From positions 62,001 through 126,000 of the forward strand of contig JAWPHD010000132.1 in assembly GCA_037043455.1 (NCBI GenBank): DNA of 64,000 nucleotides, read 5' to 3'. Under the pieces are notes generated by a model. It saw nothing but the letters and a program-made list of their open reading frames with translations, had not been told where the DNA came from and ran no database searches. The DNA comes from Cyrtodaria siliqua. Taxonomy: Eukaryota; Mollusca; Bivalvia; Adapedonta; Hiatellidae. Positions 1-13,148 of the stretch are shown here, in pieces. The first letter of the stretch is position 1, and every line of letters starts with the position of its first letter. A program made the translations under genes and the position numbers.

Positions 1-3000
1 TCGAGTTGATCCTGGGAACTATGGCTACGTTTTCCTACCGAACCATACTTACTCGGTGGTCGAATTGATCCTGGGAACTAGGGCTACGTTTTCCTACCGA
101 ACCATACATACTGGGTGGTCGAATTGATCCTGGGAACTATGGCTACGTTTTCCTACCGGACGATACATACTGGGTGGTCGAATTGATCCTAGGAACTATG
201 GCTACGATTTCCTACCGAACCATACATACTGGGTGGTCGAATTGATCCTGGGAAATAGGGTTATATTTTCCTACCGAACCATACATACTGGGTGGTCGAA
301 TTGATCCTGGGAACTATGGCTACGTTTTCCTACCGAACCATACATACTCGGTGGTCGAATTGATCCTGGGAACTAGGGCTATGTTTTCCTACCGAACCAT
401 ACATACTGGGTGGTCGAATTGATCCTGGGAACTAGGGCTACGTTTTCCTACCGAACCATACATACTCGGTGGTCGAATTGATCCTGGGAACTATGGCTAC
501 GTTTTCCTACCGAACCATACATACTGGGTGGTCGAATTGATCCTGGGAACTATTGCTACGTTTTCCTACCGAACCATACATACTCGGTGGTCGAATTGAT
601 CCTGGAAACTATAGCTACGTTTTCCTACCGAACCATACATACTCGGTGGTCGAATTGATCCTGGGAACTAGGGCTACGTTTTCCTACCGAACCATACATA
701 CTGGGTGGTCGAATTGATCCTGGGAACTATGGCTACGTTTTCCTACCGAACCATACATACTGGGTGGTCGAATTGATCCTGGGAACTAGGGCTATGTTTT
801 CCTACCGAACCATACATACTGGTTGGCCGAATTGAGACTGGGAACTATGGCTACGTTTTCCTACCGAACCATACATACTGGGTGGTCGAATTGATCCTGG
901 GAACTATGGCTATGTTTTCCTACCAAACCATACATACTCGGTGGTCGAGTTGATCCTGGGAACTATGGCTACGTTTTCCTACCGAACCATACATACTCGG
1001 TGGTCGAATTGATCCTGGGAACTAGGGCTACGTTTTCCTACCAAACCATACATACCCGGTGGTCGAATTGATCCTGGGAACTATGGCTACGTTTTCCTAC
1101 CGAACCATACATACTCGGTGGTCGAATTGATCCTGGGAACTATGGCTACGATTTCCTACCGAACCATACATACTGGGTGGTCGAATTGATCCTGGGAAAT
1201 AGGGCTATGTTTTCCTACCGAACCATACATACTGGGTGGTCGAATTGATCCTGGGAACTATGGCTACGATTTCGTACCGAACCATACATACTGGGTGGTC
1301 GAATTGATCCTGGGAACTAGGGCTATGTTTTCCTACCGAACCATACATACTCGGTGGTCTAATTGATCCTGGGAACTAGGGCTATGTTTTCCTACCGAAC
1401 CATACATACTGGGTGGTCGAATTGATCCTGGGAACTAGGGCTACGTTTTCCTACCGAACCATAGATACTCGGTGGTCGAATTGATCCTGGGAACTATGGC
1501 TACGTTTTCCTACCGAACCATACATACTGGGTGGTCGAATTGATCCTGGGAACTAGGGCTACGTTTTCCTACCGAACCATACATACTGGGTGGTCGAATT
1601 GATCCGGGGAACTATGGCTACGTTTTCCTACCGAACGATACATATTGGGTGGTCGAATTAATCCTGGGAACTATGGCTACGATTTCCTACCGAACCATAC
1701 ATACTGGGTGGTCAAATTGATCCTGGGAAACAGGGTTATATTTTCCTACCGAACCATACATACTTCGTGGTCGAATTGATCCTGGGAACTAGGGCTATGT
1801 TTTCCTACCGAACCATACATACTGGGTGGTCGAATTGATCCTGGGAACTAGGGCTACGTTTTCCTACCGAACCATACATACTGGGTGGTCGAATTGATCC
1901 TGGGAACTATGGCTACGTTTTCCTACCGAACCATACATACTGGGTGGTCGAATTGATCCTGGGAACTAGGGCAACGTTTTCCTACCGAAACATACATACT
2001 CGGTGGTCGAATTGATCCTGGGAACTAGGGCTATGTTTTCCTACCGAACCATACATACTGGGTGGTCGAATTGATCCTGGGAACTAGGGCTACGTTTTCC
2101 TACCGAACCATACATACTCGGTGGTCGAATTGATCCTGGGAACTATGGCTACGTTTTCCTACCGAACCATACATACTGGGTGGTCGAATTGATCCTGGGA
2201 ACTAAGGCTATGTTTTCCTACCGAACCATACATACTGGTTGGCCGAATTGAGACTGGGAACTATGGCTACGTTTTCCTACCGAACCATACATACTGGGTG
2301 GTCGAATTGATCCTGGGAACTATGGCTACGTTTTCCTACCGAACCATACATACTCGGTGGTCGAATTGATCCTGGGAACTATGGCTACGATTTCCTACCG
2401 AACCATACATACTGGGTGGTCGAATTGATCCTGGGAAATAGGGCTATGTTTTCCTACCGAACCATACATACTGGGTGGTCGAATTGATCCTGGGAACTAT
2501 GGCTACGATTTCGTACCGAACCATACATACTGGGTGGTCGAATTGATCCTGGGAACTAGGGCTATGTTTTCCTACCGAACCATACATACTCGGTGGTCTA
2601 ATTGATCCTGGGAACTAGGGCTATGTTTTCCTACCGAACCATACATACTGGGTGGTCGAATTGATCCTGGGAACTAGGGCTACGTTTTCCTACCGAACCA
2701 TAGATACTCGGTGGTCGAATTGATCCTGGGAACTATGGCTACGTTTTCCTACCGAACCATACATACTGGGTGGTCGAATTGATCCTGGGAACTAGGGCTA
2801 CGTTTTCCTACCGAACCATACATACTGGGTGGTCGAATTGATCCGGGGAACTATGGCTACGTTTTCCTACCAAACGATACATATTGGGTGGTCGAATTGA
2901 TCCTGGGAACTATGGCTACGATTTCCTACCGAACCATACATACTGGGTGGTCAAATTGATCCTGGGAAACAGGGTTATGTTTTCCTACCGAACCATACAT

Positions 3001-6000
3001 ACTTCGTGGTCGAATTGATCCTGGGAACTAGGGCTATGTTTTCCTACCGAACCATACATACTGGGTGGTCGAATTGATCCTGGGAACTAGGGCTACGTTT
3101 TCCTACCGAACCATACATACTGGGTGGTCGAATTGATCCTGGGAACTATGGCTACGTTTTCCTACCGAACCATACATACTGGGTGGTCGAATTGATCCTG
3201 GGAACTAGGGCAACGTTTTCCTACCGAAACATACATACTCGGTGGTCGAATTGATCCTGGGAACTAGGGCTATGTTTTCCTACCGAACCATACATACTGG
3301 GTGGTCGAATTGATCCTGGGAACTAGGGCTACGTTTTCCTACCGAACCATACATACTCGGTGGTCGAATTGATCCTGGGAACTATGGCTACGTTTTCCTA
3401 CCGAACCATACATACTGGGTGGTCGAATTGATCCTGGGAACTAGGGCTATGTTTTCCTACCGAACCATACATACTGGTTGGCCGAATTGAGACTGGGAAC
3501 TATGGCTACGTTTTCCTACCGAACCATACATACTGGGTGGTCGAATTGATCCTGGGAACTATGGCTATGTTTTCCTACCGAACCATACATACTCGGTGGT
3601 CGAGTTGATCCTGGGAACTATGGCTACGTTTTCCTACCGAACCATACATACTCGGTGGTCGAATTGATCCTGGGAACTAGGACTACGTTTTCCTACCGAA
3701 CCATACATACTCGGTGGTCGAATTGATCCTGGGAACTATAGCTACGTTTTCCTACCGAACCATACATACTCGGAGGTCGAATTGATCCTGGGAACTAGGG
3801 CTACGTTTTCCTACCGAACCATACATACTGGGTGGTCGAATTGATCCTGGGAACTATGGCTACGTTTTCCTACCGAACCATACATACTGGGTGGCCGAAT
3901 TGATCCTGGGAACTAGGGCTATGTTTTCCTACCGAACCATACATACTGGTTGGCCGAATTGAGACTGGGAACTATGGCTACGTTTTCCTACCGAACCATA
4001 CATACTGGGTGGTCGAATTGATCCTGGGAACTATGGCTATGTTTTCCTACCGAACCATACATACTCGGTGGTCGAGTTGATCCTGGGAACTTTGGCTACG
4101 TTTTCCTACCGAACCATACATACTGGGTGGTCGAATTGATCCTGGGAACTAGGACTACGTTTTCCTACCAAACCATACATACTCGGTGGTCGAATTGATC
4201 CTGGGAACTATGGCTACGTTTTCCTACCGAACCATACATACTCGGTGGTCGAATTGATCCTGGGAACTATGGCTACGATTTTCTACCGAACCATACATAC
4301 TGGGTGGTCGAATTGATCCTGGGAAATAGGGCTATGTTTTCCTACCGAACCATACATACTGGGTGGTCGAATTGATCCTGGGAACTATGGCTACGATTTC
4401 GTACCGAACCATACATACTGGGTGGTCGAATTGATCCTGGGAACTAGGGCTATGTTTTCCTACCGAACCATACATACTCGGTGGTCGAATTGATCCTGGG
4501 AACTAGGGCTATGTTTTCCTACCGAACCATACATACTGGGTGGTCGAATTGATCCTGGGAACTAGGGCTACGTTTTCCTACCGAACCATAGATACTCGGT
4601 GGTCGAATTGATCCTGGGAACTATGGCTACGTTTTCCTACCGAACCATACATACTGGGTGGTCGAATTGATCCTGGGAACTAGGGCTACGTTTTCCTACC
4701 GAACCATACATACTGGGTAGTCGAATTGATCCGGGGAACTATGGCTACGTTTTCCTACCGAACGATACATACTGGGTGGTCGAATTGATCCTGGGAACTA
4801 TGGCTACGATTTCCTACCGAACCATACATACTGGGTGGTCAAATTGATCCTGGGAAACAGGGTTATGTTTTCCTACCGAACCATACATACTCGGTGGTCG
4901 AATTGATCCTGGGAACTATAGCTACGTTTTCCTACCGAACCATACATACTCGGTGGTCGAATTGATCCTGGGAACTAGGGCTACGTTTTCCTACCGAACC
5001 ATACATACTGTGTGGTCGAATTGATCCTGGGAACTATGGCTACGTTTTCCTACCGAACCATACATACTGGGTGGCCGAATTGATCCTGGGAACTAGGGCT
5101 ATGTTTTCCTACCGAACCATACATACTGGTTGGCCGAATTGAGACTGGGAACTATGGCTACGTTTTCCTACCGAACCATACATACTGGGTGGTCGAATTG
5201 ATCCTGGGAACTATGGCTATGTTTTCCTACCGAACCATACATACTCGGTGGTCGAGTTGATCCTGGGAACTATGGCTACGTTTTCCTACCGAACCATACA
5301 TACTCGGTGGTCGAATTGATCCTGGGAACTAGGACTACGTTTTCCTACCAAACCATACATACTCGGTGGTCGAATTGATCCTGGGAACTATGGCTACGTT
5401 TTCCTACCGAACCATACATACTCGGTGGTCGAATTGATCCTGGGAACTATGGCTACGATTTTCCACCGAACCATACATACTGGGTGGTCGAATTGATCCT
5501 GGGAAATAGGGCTATGTTTTCCTACCGAACCATACATAGTGGGTGGTCGAATTGATCCTGGGAACTATGGCTACGATTTCGTACCGAACCATACATACTG
5601 GGTGGTCGAATTGATCCTGGGAACTAGGGCTATGTTTTCCTACCGAACCATACATACTCGGTGGTCGAATTGATCCTGGGAACTAGGGCTATGTTTTCCT
5701 ACCGAGCCATACATACTGGGTGGTCGAGTTGATCCTGGGAACTAGGGCTACGTTTTCCTACCGAACCATAGATACTCGGTGGTCGAATTGATCCTGGGAA
5801 CTATGGCTACGTTTTCCTACCGAACCATACATACTGGGTGGTCGAATTGATCCGGGGAACTATGGCTACGTTTTCCTACCGAACGATACATACTGGGTGG
5901 TCGAATTGATCATGGGAACTATGGCTACGATTTCCTACCGAACCATACATACTGGGTGGTCAAATTGATCCTGGGAAACAGGGTTATGTTTTCCTACCGA

Positions 6001-7487
6001 ACCATACATACTGGGTGGTCGAATTGATCCTGGGAACTAGGGCTATGTTTTCCTACCGAACCATACATACTGGGTGGTCGAATTGATCCTGGGAACTAGG
6101 GCTACGTTTTCCTACCGAACCATACATACTGGGTGGTCGAATTGATCCTGGGAACTATGGCTACGTTTTCCTACCGAACCATACATACTGGGTGGTCGAA
6201 TTGATCCTGGGAACTAGGGCAACGTTTTCCTACCGAACCATACATACTGGGTGGTCGAATTGATCCTGGGAACTATGGCTACGTTTTCCTACCGAACCAT
6301 ACATACTGGGTGGTCGAATTGATCCTGGGAACTAGGGCTATGTTTTCCTACCGAACCATACATACTGGGTGGCCGAATTGATCCTGGGAACTATGGCTAC
6401 GTTTTCCTACCGAACCATACATACTGGGTGGTCGAATTGATCCTGGGAACTAGGGCTATGTTTTCCTACCGAACCATACATACTCGGTGGTCAAATTGAT
6501 CCTTGGAACTAGGGCTATGTTTTCCTACCGAACCATACATACTGGGTGGTCGAATTGATCCTGGGAACTATTGCTACGTTTTCCTACCGAACCATACATA
6601 CCGGGTGGTCGAATTGATCCTGGGAACTAGGGCTATGTTTTCCTACCGAAACATACATACTGGGTGGTCGAATTGATCCTGGGAACTATGGCTACGTTTT
6701 CCTACCGAACCATACATACTGGGTGGTCGAATTGATCCTGGGCACTAGGGCTATGTTTTCCTACCGAACCATACATACTGGGTGGTCGAATTGATCCTGG
6801 GAACTATGGCTACGTTTTCCTACCGAACCATACATACTGGGTGGTCGAATTGATCCTGGGAACTAGGGCTATGTTTTCCTACCGAACCATACATACTCGG
6901 TGGTGGAGTTGATCCTTGGAACTATGGCTACGTTTTCCTACCGAACCATACATACTGGGTGGTCGAATTGATCCTGGGAACTATGGCTACGTTTTCCCAC
7001 AGAACCATACATACTGGGTGGTCGAATTGATCCTGGGAACTATGGCTACGTTTTCCTACCGAACCATACATACTGGGTGGTCGAATTGATCCTGGGAACT
7101 ATGGCTACGTTTTCCTACCGAACCATACATACTCGGTGGTGGAATTGATCCTGGGAACTAGGGCTATGTTTTCCTACCGAACCATACATACTCGGTGGTC
7201 GAATTGATCCTGGGAACTATGGCTACGTTTTCCTACCGAACCATACATACTCGGTGGTCGAGTTGATCCTGGGAACTATGGCTATGTTTTCCTACCGAAC
7301 CATACATACTGGGTGGTCGAATTGATGCTATGTTTTCCTACCGAACCATACAAACTTGGTGATCGAGTTGATTATGTGAACCTTGATAAGGCTACGTTTT
7401 CCCACTGAACCATAATACTCAGTGGTCGAGTTGGTCCTGGGAACTAGGGCTATGTTTTCCTACCGCAACATACATACTCAGTGGTCC
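1..7487. repeat. 59-bp satellite array, about 126 monomers, with higher-order structure
   Basis: Head-to-tail monomers of 59 bp, each with the core 'cctaccgaaccatacatact' followed by a C/GGGTGGTCGA block. The array runs off the left edge of the window. Rare diagnostic variants recur at exact multiples of 59 bp. 'ggttggcc' sits at 821, 2237, 3476, 3948 and 5128 (24, 21, 8 and 20 monomers apart). 'cgtaccg' sits at 1273, 2512, 4400 and 5580 (21, 32 and 20 monomers). 'gatccgggg' sits at about 1601, 2840, 4728 and 5849 (21, 32 and 19 monomers). This shows a nested higher-order repeat of roughly 20-24 monomers. The right edge decays from about 7325: short monomers with deletions, then unique sequence. 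Frequent 'ctacg' to 'ctatg' changes look like CpG decay. No coding potential: 59 is not a multiple of 3 and all frames contain stops. Confidence 0.98.
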
Positions 7488-8500
7488 ATTTAGTGCTCTG
7501 TTTATGAGTATAAATTAGGATCGAGACAACTAAAAGGTAATTATTGGGAAGGCACCAACGGACAAACACATAAGAAAATATTATCATTTATTAAATTGTA
7601 TTGCAAATATTGGGCGCGGCTCCAAATAGCGGGCTGCCGGCAACACATACATATTAAATGGCAGCCCTTAACATGTAAAACAAAAGAGGGCATGGCCCAT
7701 AAGCCTGATACTCCTAAAGAAGCCTCAATAGGCTTAAACAAGAGATGAAGCCCCAAAAGGCTCAAACAAAAGCGGGCGGGCACGGCCCAACGGTCGTATA
7801 CCCTTAGTGATGCCTCAAAGGGCTTTAATAAATTGTTTATTCAAAACTCTAATGCTAATGTAAAATGTTTCTTCATTTAATCACTTGAACGTTATTTCTT
7901 TTGTAATTTTACAATAATGTGCACGACCGAACTAGGCATGATGCACGCGATCAATAAGCCCCAACAGGCTTTAATTTTCATGCTGTAATCCCGACCCTGG
8001 GAAACAGTGGTCAGTATTACATTGAAATTTACTAATTATAACATTGCTAATTGTCATTAAATTTGATTTCACTGAATTGAAGGATTCGCTGACGGCATCT
8101 TCTGGGGCCGCACCGATCTCATAGTATATCGTTCCGCTTCTGGAGCCGCACCGATTATCGATCTTCTGGTATATCATTCTCCTGTCAACTCCGCGCCGAC
8201 ACCGTTCATCAGGTATATCGTTCTGCTTCTGGATCTGCACCGATTACTGAGCCTCCGGTTTATCGTTGTGTTTTCGAATCCACGCTTGTTTTGTAACGTG
8301 GACGTTCCTGAAATGATATGCGAACGGAGGATTTACAATTGTGGCCAACACTAAAAGCGAAACGGATGGAATGTGTTGAAAAGTAGTGGATCAACGAAAA
8401 TGACAAAGATCAACCTCACTAAAAAAGAAAGGGTGAGGTGGGTGGTGAAAAATCAGTTTTATACTCAAATGAAAAAGTCGAATGAAGATTCAAAGATAGA
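7488..8500. other. Satellite exit: degraded flank with a G+C-richer patch
   Basis: Right after the satellite comes 'gagtataaattaggatcg' (7507) and 'aactaaaagg' (7525). The same words follow a single satellite monomer at 9949 and 10041, so this is the flank of the larger unit from which the satellite grew. From about 7540 to 8300 the sequence differs from that unit and is richer in G+C, with repeated 'ggctttaa' and 'ggcacggccc' words at 7790-7975. I see no convincing gene; open frames on the minus strand are short and have no recognisable motif. Confidence 0.5.
8095..8270. repeat. Imperfect tandem of about 40 bp (roughly four copies)
   Basis: The words 'gcaccgat', 'cttctgg' and 'tatatcgttc' recur in the same order about every 40-45 bp (8110, 8148, 8248 for the first word). 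The copies are degraded. The G+C content is visibly higher than the surroundings. Confidence 0.55.
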
Positions 8501-9889
8501 ACAGGAAATATACCATTCTTAAAACGCATTTGTTTATTTCTGTTTTCAAATTGTGTTTGTTTCCCTGCTCCACGTTTTTCGTTTCATCTAAAACACAAAG
8601 AAAAGTTTGAAAAGCATTGATTAAGCCTCATTAAATCTGAAACGTATATTTATTAGTGTTAATTATGTACAGCTGTGCCATAAGTTATAGTTAGGTCTCT
8701 GAACATGTTCATAATTACTAACCTACTATTTCAGTATTTCTCATGGGATGTTGTGCAGTAGTCTCCAAATACATTCCTAATTGCGTTATTATATATCAAA
8801 CATTCAACAAATTGTTATATAATCTTACTTTATCCCAAGGAAAAGGGCGACAGAAAGAACGATACATTGGCATTTAAATCAACAGAACAGCCGATTTTCA
8901 TTGGAATACCAAGTAGGAACATGAGCTACTAGAAACCACGACAGATAATAAAGCAATTTGTAATTTCACATATTTTAATAATACAGTGCCTTTGATATCT
9001 ACGCTCTATGAAACGCGAACTATATAGTTATCGGTGGTACATGATATGTTGTCTGCTTTTTAGTCTTTTGGCTGTTACTTGTGATATGCAGGCTTCATAA
9101 CCGCTGCTCCCAACTAAATTCCATTTTGTTAATTTCGCTCTTCGGGGCATGGTATTTTGTTAGATACTGGGACCATACTTTTACTTTTAGTATTGCTTCA
9201 AATATTACCTAGTTCAGTTGCTTCAGTTCAGTTAATGACCATATAATTAAAATGTCGTTATTTATAGATGTTGAAAGAAGATTTAAACAATAAAAAAACA
9301 TCAAATATAGCATTTTCAAAACATAAATTTGGTTCAGATTGTGTGTGTTTCCTCTCACCACTTTTTCATTTCGTCTAAAACAAGAAAAAACATTTTGAAA
9401 ATGGTTATCCTAACATTGTTTAAATCAAGTGAAGTCTGAAACGTATATTTATAGCAGTGTTTATTATCCTCAATGCCCATTAGTTATATTTTCATCTCCG
9501 GACATTTTTATCATCAGGTTTCTACTATTTCAATACTTCTGATGGTGTATTTTCCCCCACGTGAAAAGGGCAACAGTAAGAACGATACGCTGGCTTTTAA
9601 ATAAAAAAAGAGCTGATTGTCATTGGAATACCGGGTATAAACATGAACTACCAGAAACCACGAAAGATAATAAAGCAATTTGTAATTTCATATATTTTAT
9701 AATGCATCGCCTTTGATGTATACGCTGTTCTTTGAAACACTAACTTTACATAATTAACAGTCAAATTACATACATTCAGATATCGTTACGAAATTGTTCA
9801 AATGCAAACCATGATTCCCTACGTCCCCCACCCCCTTGTCAATTAGCCCACAAGAAAACCTGAATGATAGGCTATGGAACGATGAGTTT

Positions 9890-9940
9890 TGGGCTACGTT
9901 TTCCTACCGAACCATAGGTACTCGGTGGTCAGTTCAATGG
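9890..9940. repeat. Isolated 59-bp satellite monomer inside macro-unit
   Basis: 'ggctacgttttcctaccgaa' followed by 'ccataggtactcggtggtc' matches the satellite monomer almost perfectly, but here it is single and embedded in the ~0.8-kb unit. It is followed by 'gagtataaattcggatcg', as at the right edge of the big array. Confidence 0.9.
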
Positions 9941-11091
9941 TCAGATTGTTGAGTATAAATTCGGATCGTGAACATTTAGTAATGCTTCAAATATTACCTA
10001 GTTCAGTTGCTTCAGTTGCTTGTCAGATAGTAACTATATAACTAAAAGGTCGTTATTTTTAGGTGTTGAAAGAAGATTCAAACAATAAAAAACATGAAAT
10101 ATAGCATTTTAAAAACATAAATTCGGTTCAGATTGTGTTTGTTTTCCTCTCACCAATTTTTCATTTCGTCTAAAACAATAAAAAAACATTTTAAAAATGG
10201 TTATCCTAACATTGTTTAAATTAAGTGAAGTCTGAAACGTATATTTATAGCAGTGTTTATTATCCTCAATGCCCATTAGTTATATTTCCGTCTCTGGACA
10301 TTTTTATCATCTGGTTTCTACTATTTCAATACTGCTATTTTTCCCCACGTGAAAAGGGCAACAGGGTACGCTGGTATTTAAATCAAAAGAACAGCTGATT
10401 GTCATTGGAATACCAGGTAGAAACAATAGCTACCAAAAAAAAAAGACAGATAATAAAGCAAATATTTAGTTTCATCTATTTTATAATGCAGTGCCTTTAA
10501 TGTATACGTTGCTTAATGTTATTATTCCATGAAACACGTTTTTAACATAATTGACAGCCAAATTACATGTATTCAGATATCATTCCACCTTGCTATCGAT
10601 TTACAGTTAATTTAAAGGCAAATGATGAAAAAAAACTCAAATCAAGAATGACAAAAACCACCAGCCTGGTATTTTATCTGTTCCCGTCCTATCGCCTCCT
10701 CCCCTTCATCAACTTTATTTAAATCAGCAGAACAGTTGATTGTCATTGGAATACCGGGTAAAAACATGAACTACCAGAAAACAAGACAGATAATAAAGCA
10801 GTTAGTAATTTTATATATTTTATAATGCATTGCTTTCGATGTCTACTATGTTCAGTGTTATTAATAATGGAACACTGAATCTACATAATTGACAGCCAAA
10901 TTACATGCATTCATATATCATTCCACCTTGCTATCGATTTGCAGATAATTTAAACAAACTAGGATGAAGTCTGACAAGAACCACCAATCTGGTATTTTGT
11001 GTCTGTTTTTCCTCCAGAATTTTTGTTGTTACCTTGTCAATTAGCCCACAAGACAACTTGATCGATTGAATGATTGCTAGGCGATGTGAGG

Positions 11092-11165
11092 GTGAGTTGA
11101 TCTTGGGAACTAGGGTTATGTGTTATGCTTTCCTATCGAACCATACATAATCTGCGGTCAGTTCA
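11092..11165. repeat. Second isolated 59-bp satellite monomer (diverged)
   Basis: 'gagttgatcttgggaactag' and 'ctatcgaaccatacataa' match the satellite with an 8-9 bp internal duplication ('tatgtgttatg'). It occupies the same place in the fourth macro-unit as the copy at 9890 does in the second. Confidence 0.85.
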
Positions 11166-11284
11166 ATGGTTAGTTTATTAGTACAAATTCGGATAGTGAA
11201 GTTGTTATGCTCCCCGAAGGGCGAGCATATAGTTGTCGCTTTGTTCGTCCGTGGATCCGATTGTCCGTCACACTTTCTTGTCTG

Positions 11285-11617
11285 GAGCATATCTTCAAAA
11301 CTACGGATGGGACTTATATGAAACTTCACACAATGATAGATGACAATGAGAGGAAGTGCAGAGTGCAAGAACCGTAACTCTATCTTCATTCAAATTAGAG
11401 TTATTGCCCTTTGTGATTTTTATACTTAGAATTTTTGTCCGGAGCATATCTTCAAAACTACTGATGGGACTGCAATGAAACTACACACAACGATAGAGGG
11501 AAATGAGTGGAATTGCAGAATACAATAACTGTAACTCTGTCTCATTCAATTTACAGTTATTTCCATTTGTAATTGTATATTTAGAATATTTGTCCAGAGC
11601 ATATTTTAAAAACTATT
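11285..11617 (+). repeat. About 156-bp tandem core units of element H1 (2.5 copies)
   Basis: The word 'gagcatat' followed by 'aaaacta' occurs at about 11286, 11444 and 11598 (spacing 158 and 154). Each is followed by 'gatggga', 'cacacaa', 'ctgtaactct' or close variants. The third unit breaks off at 11617, where the minisatellite begins. Confidence 0.85.
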
Positions 11618-13148
11618 GATGATAAGTGCTGGGTGATACAAGGCAATATGATAAGTTGTGCTGGGTGATACAAGGCCATATGATAAGTTGTGCTGGGTGA
11701 TACAAGGCCATATGATAAGTTGTGCTGGGTGATACAAGGCCATATGATAAGTTGTGCTGGGTGATACAAGGCCATATGATAAGTTGTGCTGGGTGATACA
11801 AGGCCATATGATAAGTTGTGCTGGGTGATACAAGGCCATATGATAAGTTGTGCTGGGTGATACAAGGCCATGTGATAAGTTGTGCTGGGTGATACAAGGC
11901 CATGTGATAAGTTGTGCTGGGTGATACAAGGCCATGTGATAAGTTGTGCTGGGTGATACAAGGCCATATGATAAGTTGTGCTGGGTGATACAAGGCCATA
12001 TGATAAGTTGTGCTGGGTGATACAAGGCCATATGATAAGTTGTGCTGGGTGATACAAGGCCATATGATAAGTTGTGCTGGGTGATACAAGGCCATATGAT
12101 AAGTTGTGCTGGGTGATACAAGGCCATATGATAAGTTGTGCTGGGTGATACAAGGCCATGTGATAAGTTGTGCTGGGTGATACAAGGCCATATGATAAGT
12201 TGTGCTGGGTGATACAAGGCCATGTGATAAGTTGTGCTGGGTGATACAAGGCCATATGATAAGTTGTGCTGGGTGATACAAGGCCATATGATAAGTTGTG
12301 CTGGGTGATACAAGGCCATATGATAAGTTGGGGATACATTGCTGGGTGATACAAGGCCATATGATAAGTTGTGCTGGGTGATACAAGGCCATATGATAAG
12401 TTGAGGATACATTGCTGGGTGATACAAGGCCATATGATAAGTTGGGGATACATTGCTGGGTGATACAAGGCCATATGATAAGTTGGGGATACATTGCTGG
12501 GTGATACAAGGCCATATGATAAGTTGAGGATACATTGCTGGGTGATACAAGGCCATATGATAAGTTGAGGATACATTGCTGGGTGATACAAGGCCATATG
12601 ATAAGTTGAGGATACATTTGGGTGATACAAGGCCATATGATAAGTTGAGGATACATTGCTGGGTGATACAAGGCCATATGATAAGTTGAGGATACATTGC
12701 TGGGTGATACAAGGCCATATGATAAGTTGAGGATACATTGCTGGGTGATACAAGGCCATATGATAAGTTGAGGATACATTGCTGGGTGATACAGGGCCAT
12801 ATGATAAGTTGAGGATACATTGCTGGGTGATACAAGGCCATATGATAAGTTGAGGATACATTGCTGGGTGATACAAAGCCATATGATAAGTTGAGGATAC
12901 ATTGCTGTGTGATACAAGGCCATATGATAAGTTGAGGATACATTGCTGGGTGATACAAGGCCATATGGTAAGTTGAGGATACATTGCTGGGTGATACAAG
13001 GCCATATGATAAGTTGAGGATACATTGCTGGGTGATACAAGGCCATATGATAAGTTGAGGATACATTTCGGGGTGATACAAGGCAATATGATAAGTTGAG
13101 GATACATTGCTGGGTGATACAAGGCAATATGATAAGTTGAGGATACAT
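11618..13148. repeat. 32-bp and 41-bp minisatellite inside element H1
   Basis: The first half (to about 12,330) has 32-bp units, for example starts at 11658 and 11690, built on 'gctgggtgatacaaggcc' plus 'atatgataagtt'. The second half has 41-bp units in which the 2-bp spacer 'gt' is replaced by 'gaggatacatt' (or 'ggggatacatt'). Some 32-bp units are interleaved near the junction. Neither unit carries a stop codon on the minus strand, and both lengths leave remainder 2 modulo 3, so all three minus frames stay open for 491-527 codons. These frames are by-products of the repeat, not genes: they encode the same cyclic peptide and lack any start or flanking gene structure. Confidence 0.97.

Larger units (their letters stand above)
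8500..11200. repeat. Degenerate tandem of about 0.8-kb macro-units, three full copies and one partial
   Basis: Landmark words recur in the same order. 'ctgaaacgtatattta' occurs at about 8637, 9436 and 10232, spacing about 797 bp. 'attggaatacc' occurs at 8901, 9622, 10404 and 10746. 'gataataaagca' occurs in all four copies, and 'acagccaaattacat' in the last two. The fourth copy starts near 10712 after a deletion and continues on the far side of the inserted element at 13,230-13,270. Copies two and four contain one 59-bp-satellite-like monomer near their right end, followed by 'ataaattcgg' or 'acaaattcgg'. No open frames of note. Confidence 0.85.

Noticed and set aside
1..7487. CRISPR-like array
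   Set aside because: The whole 59-bp unit is conserved without alternating unique spacers, and the window is eukaryotic. It is a satellite.
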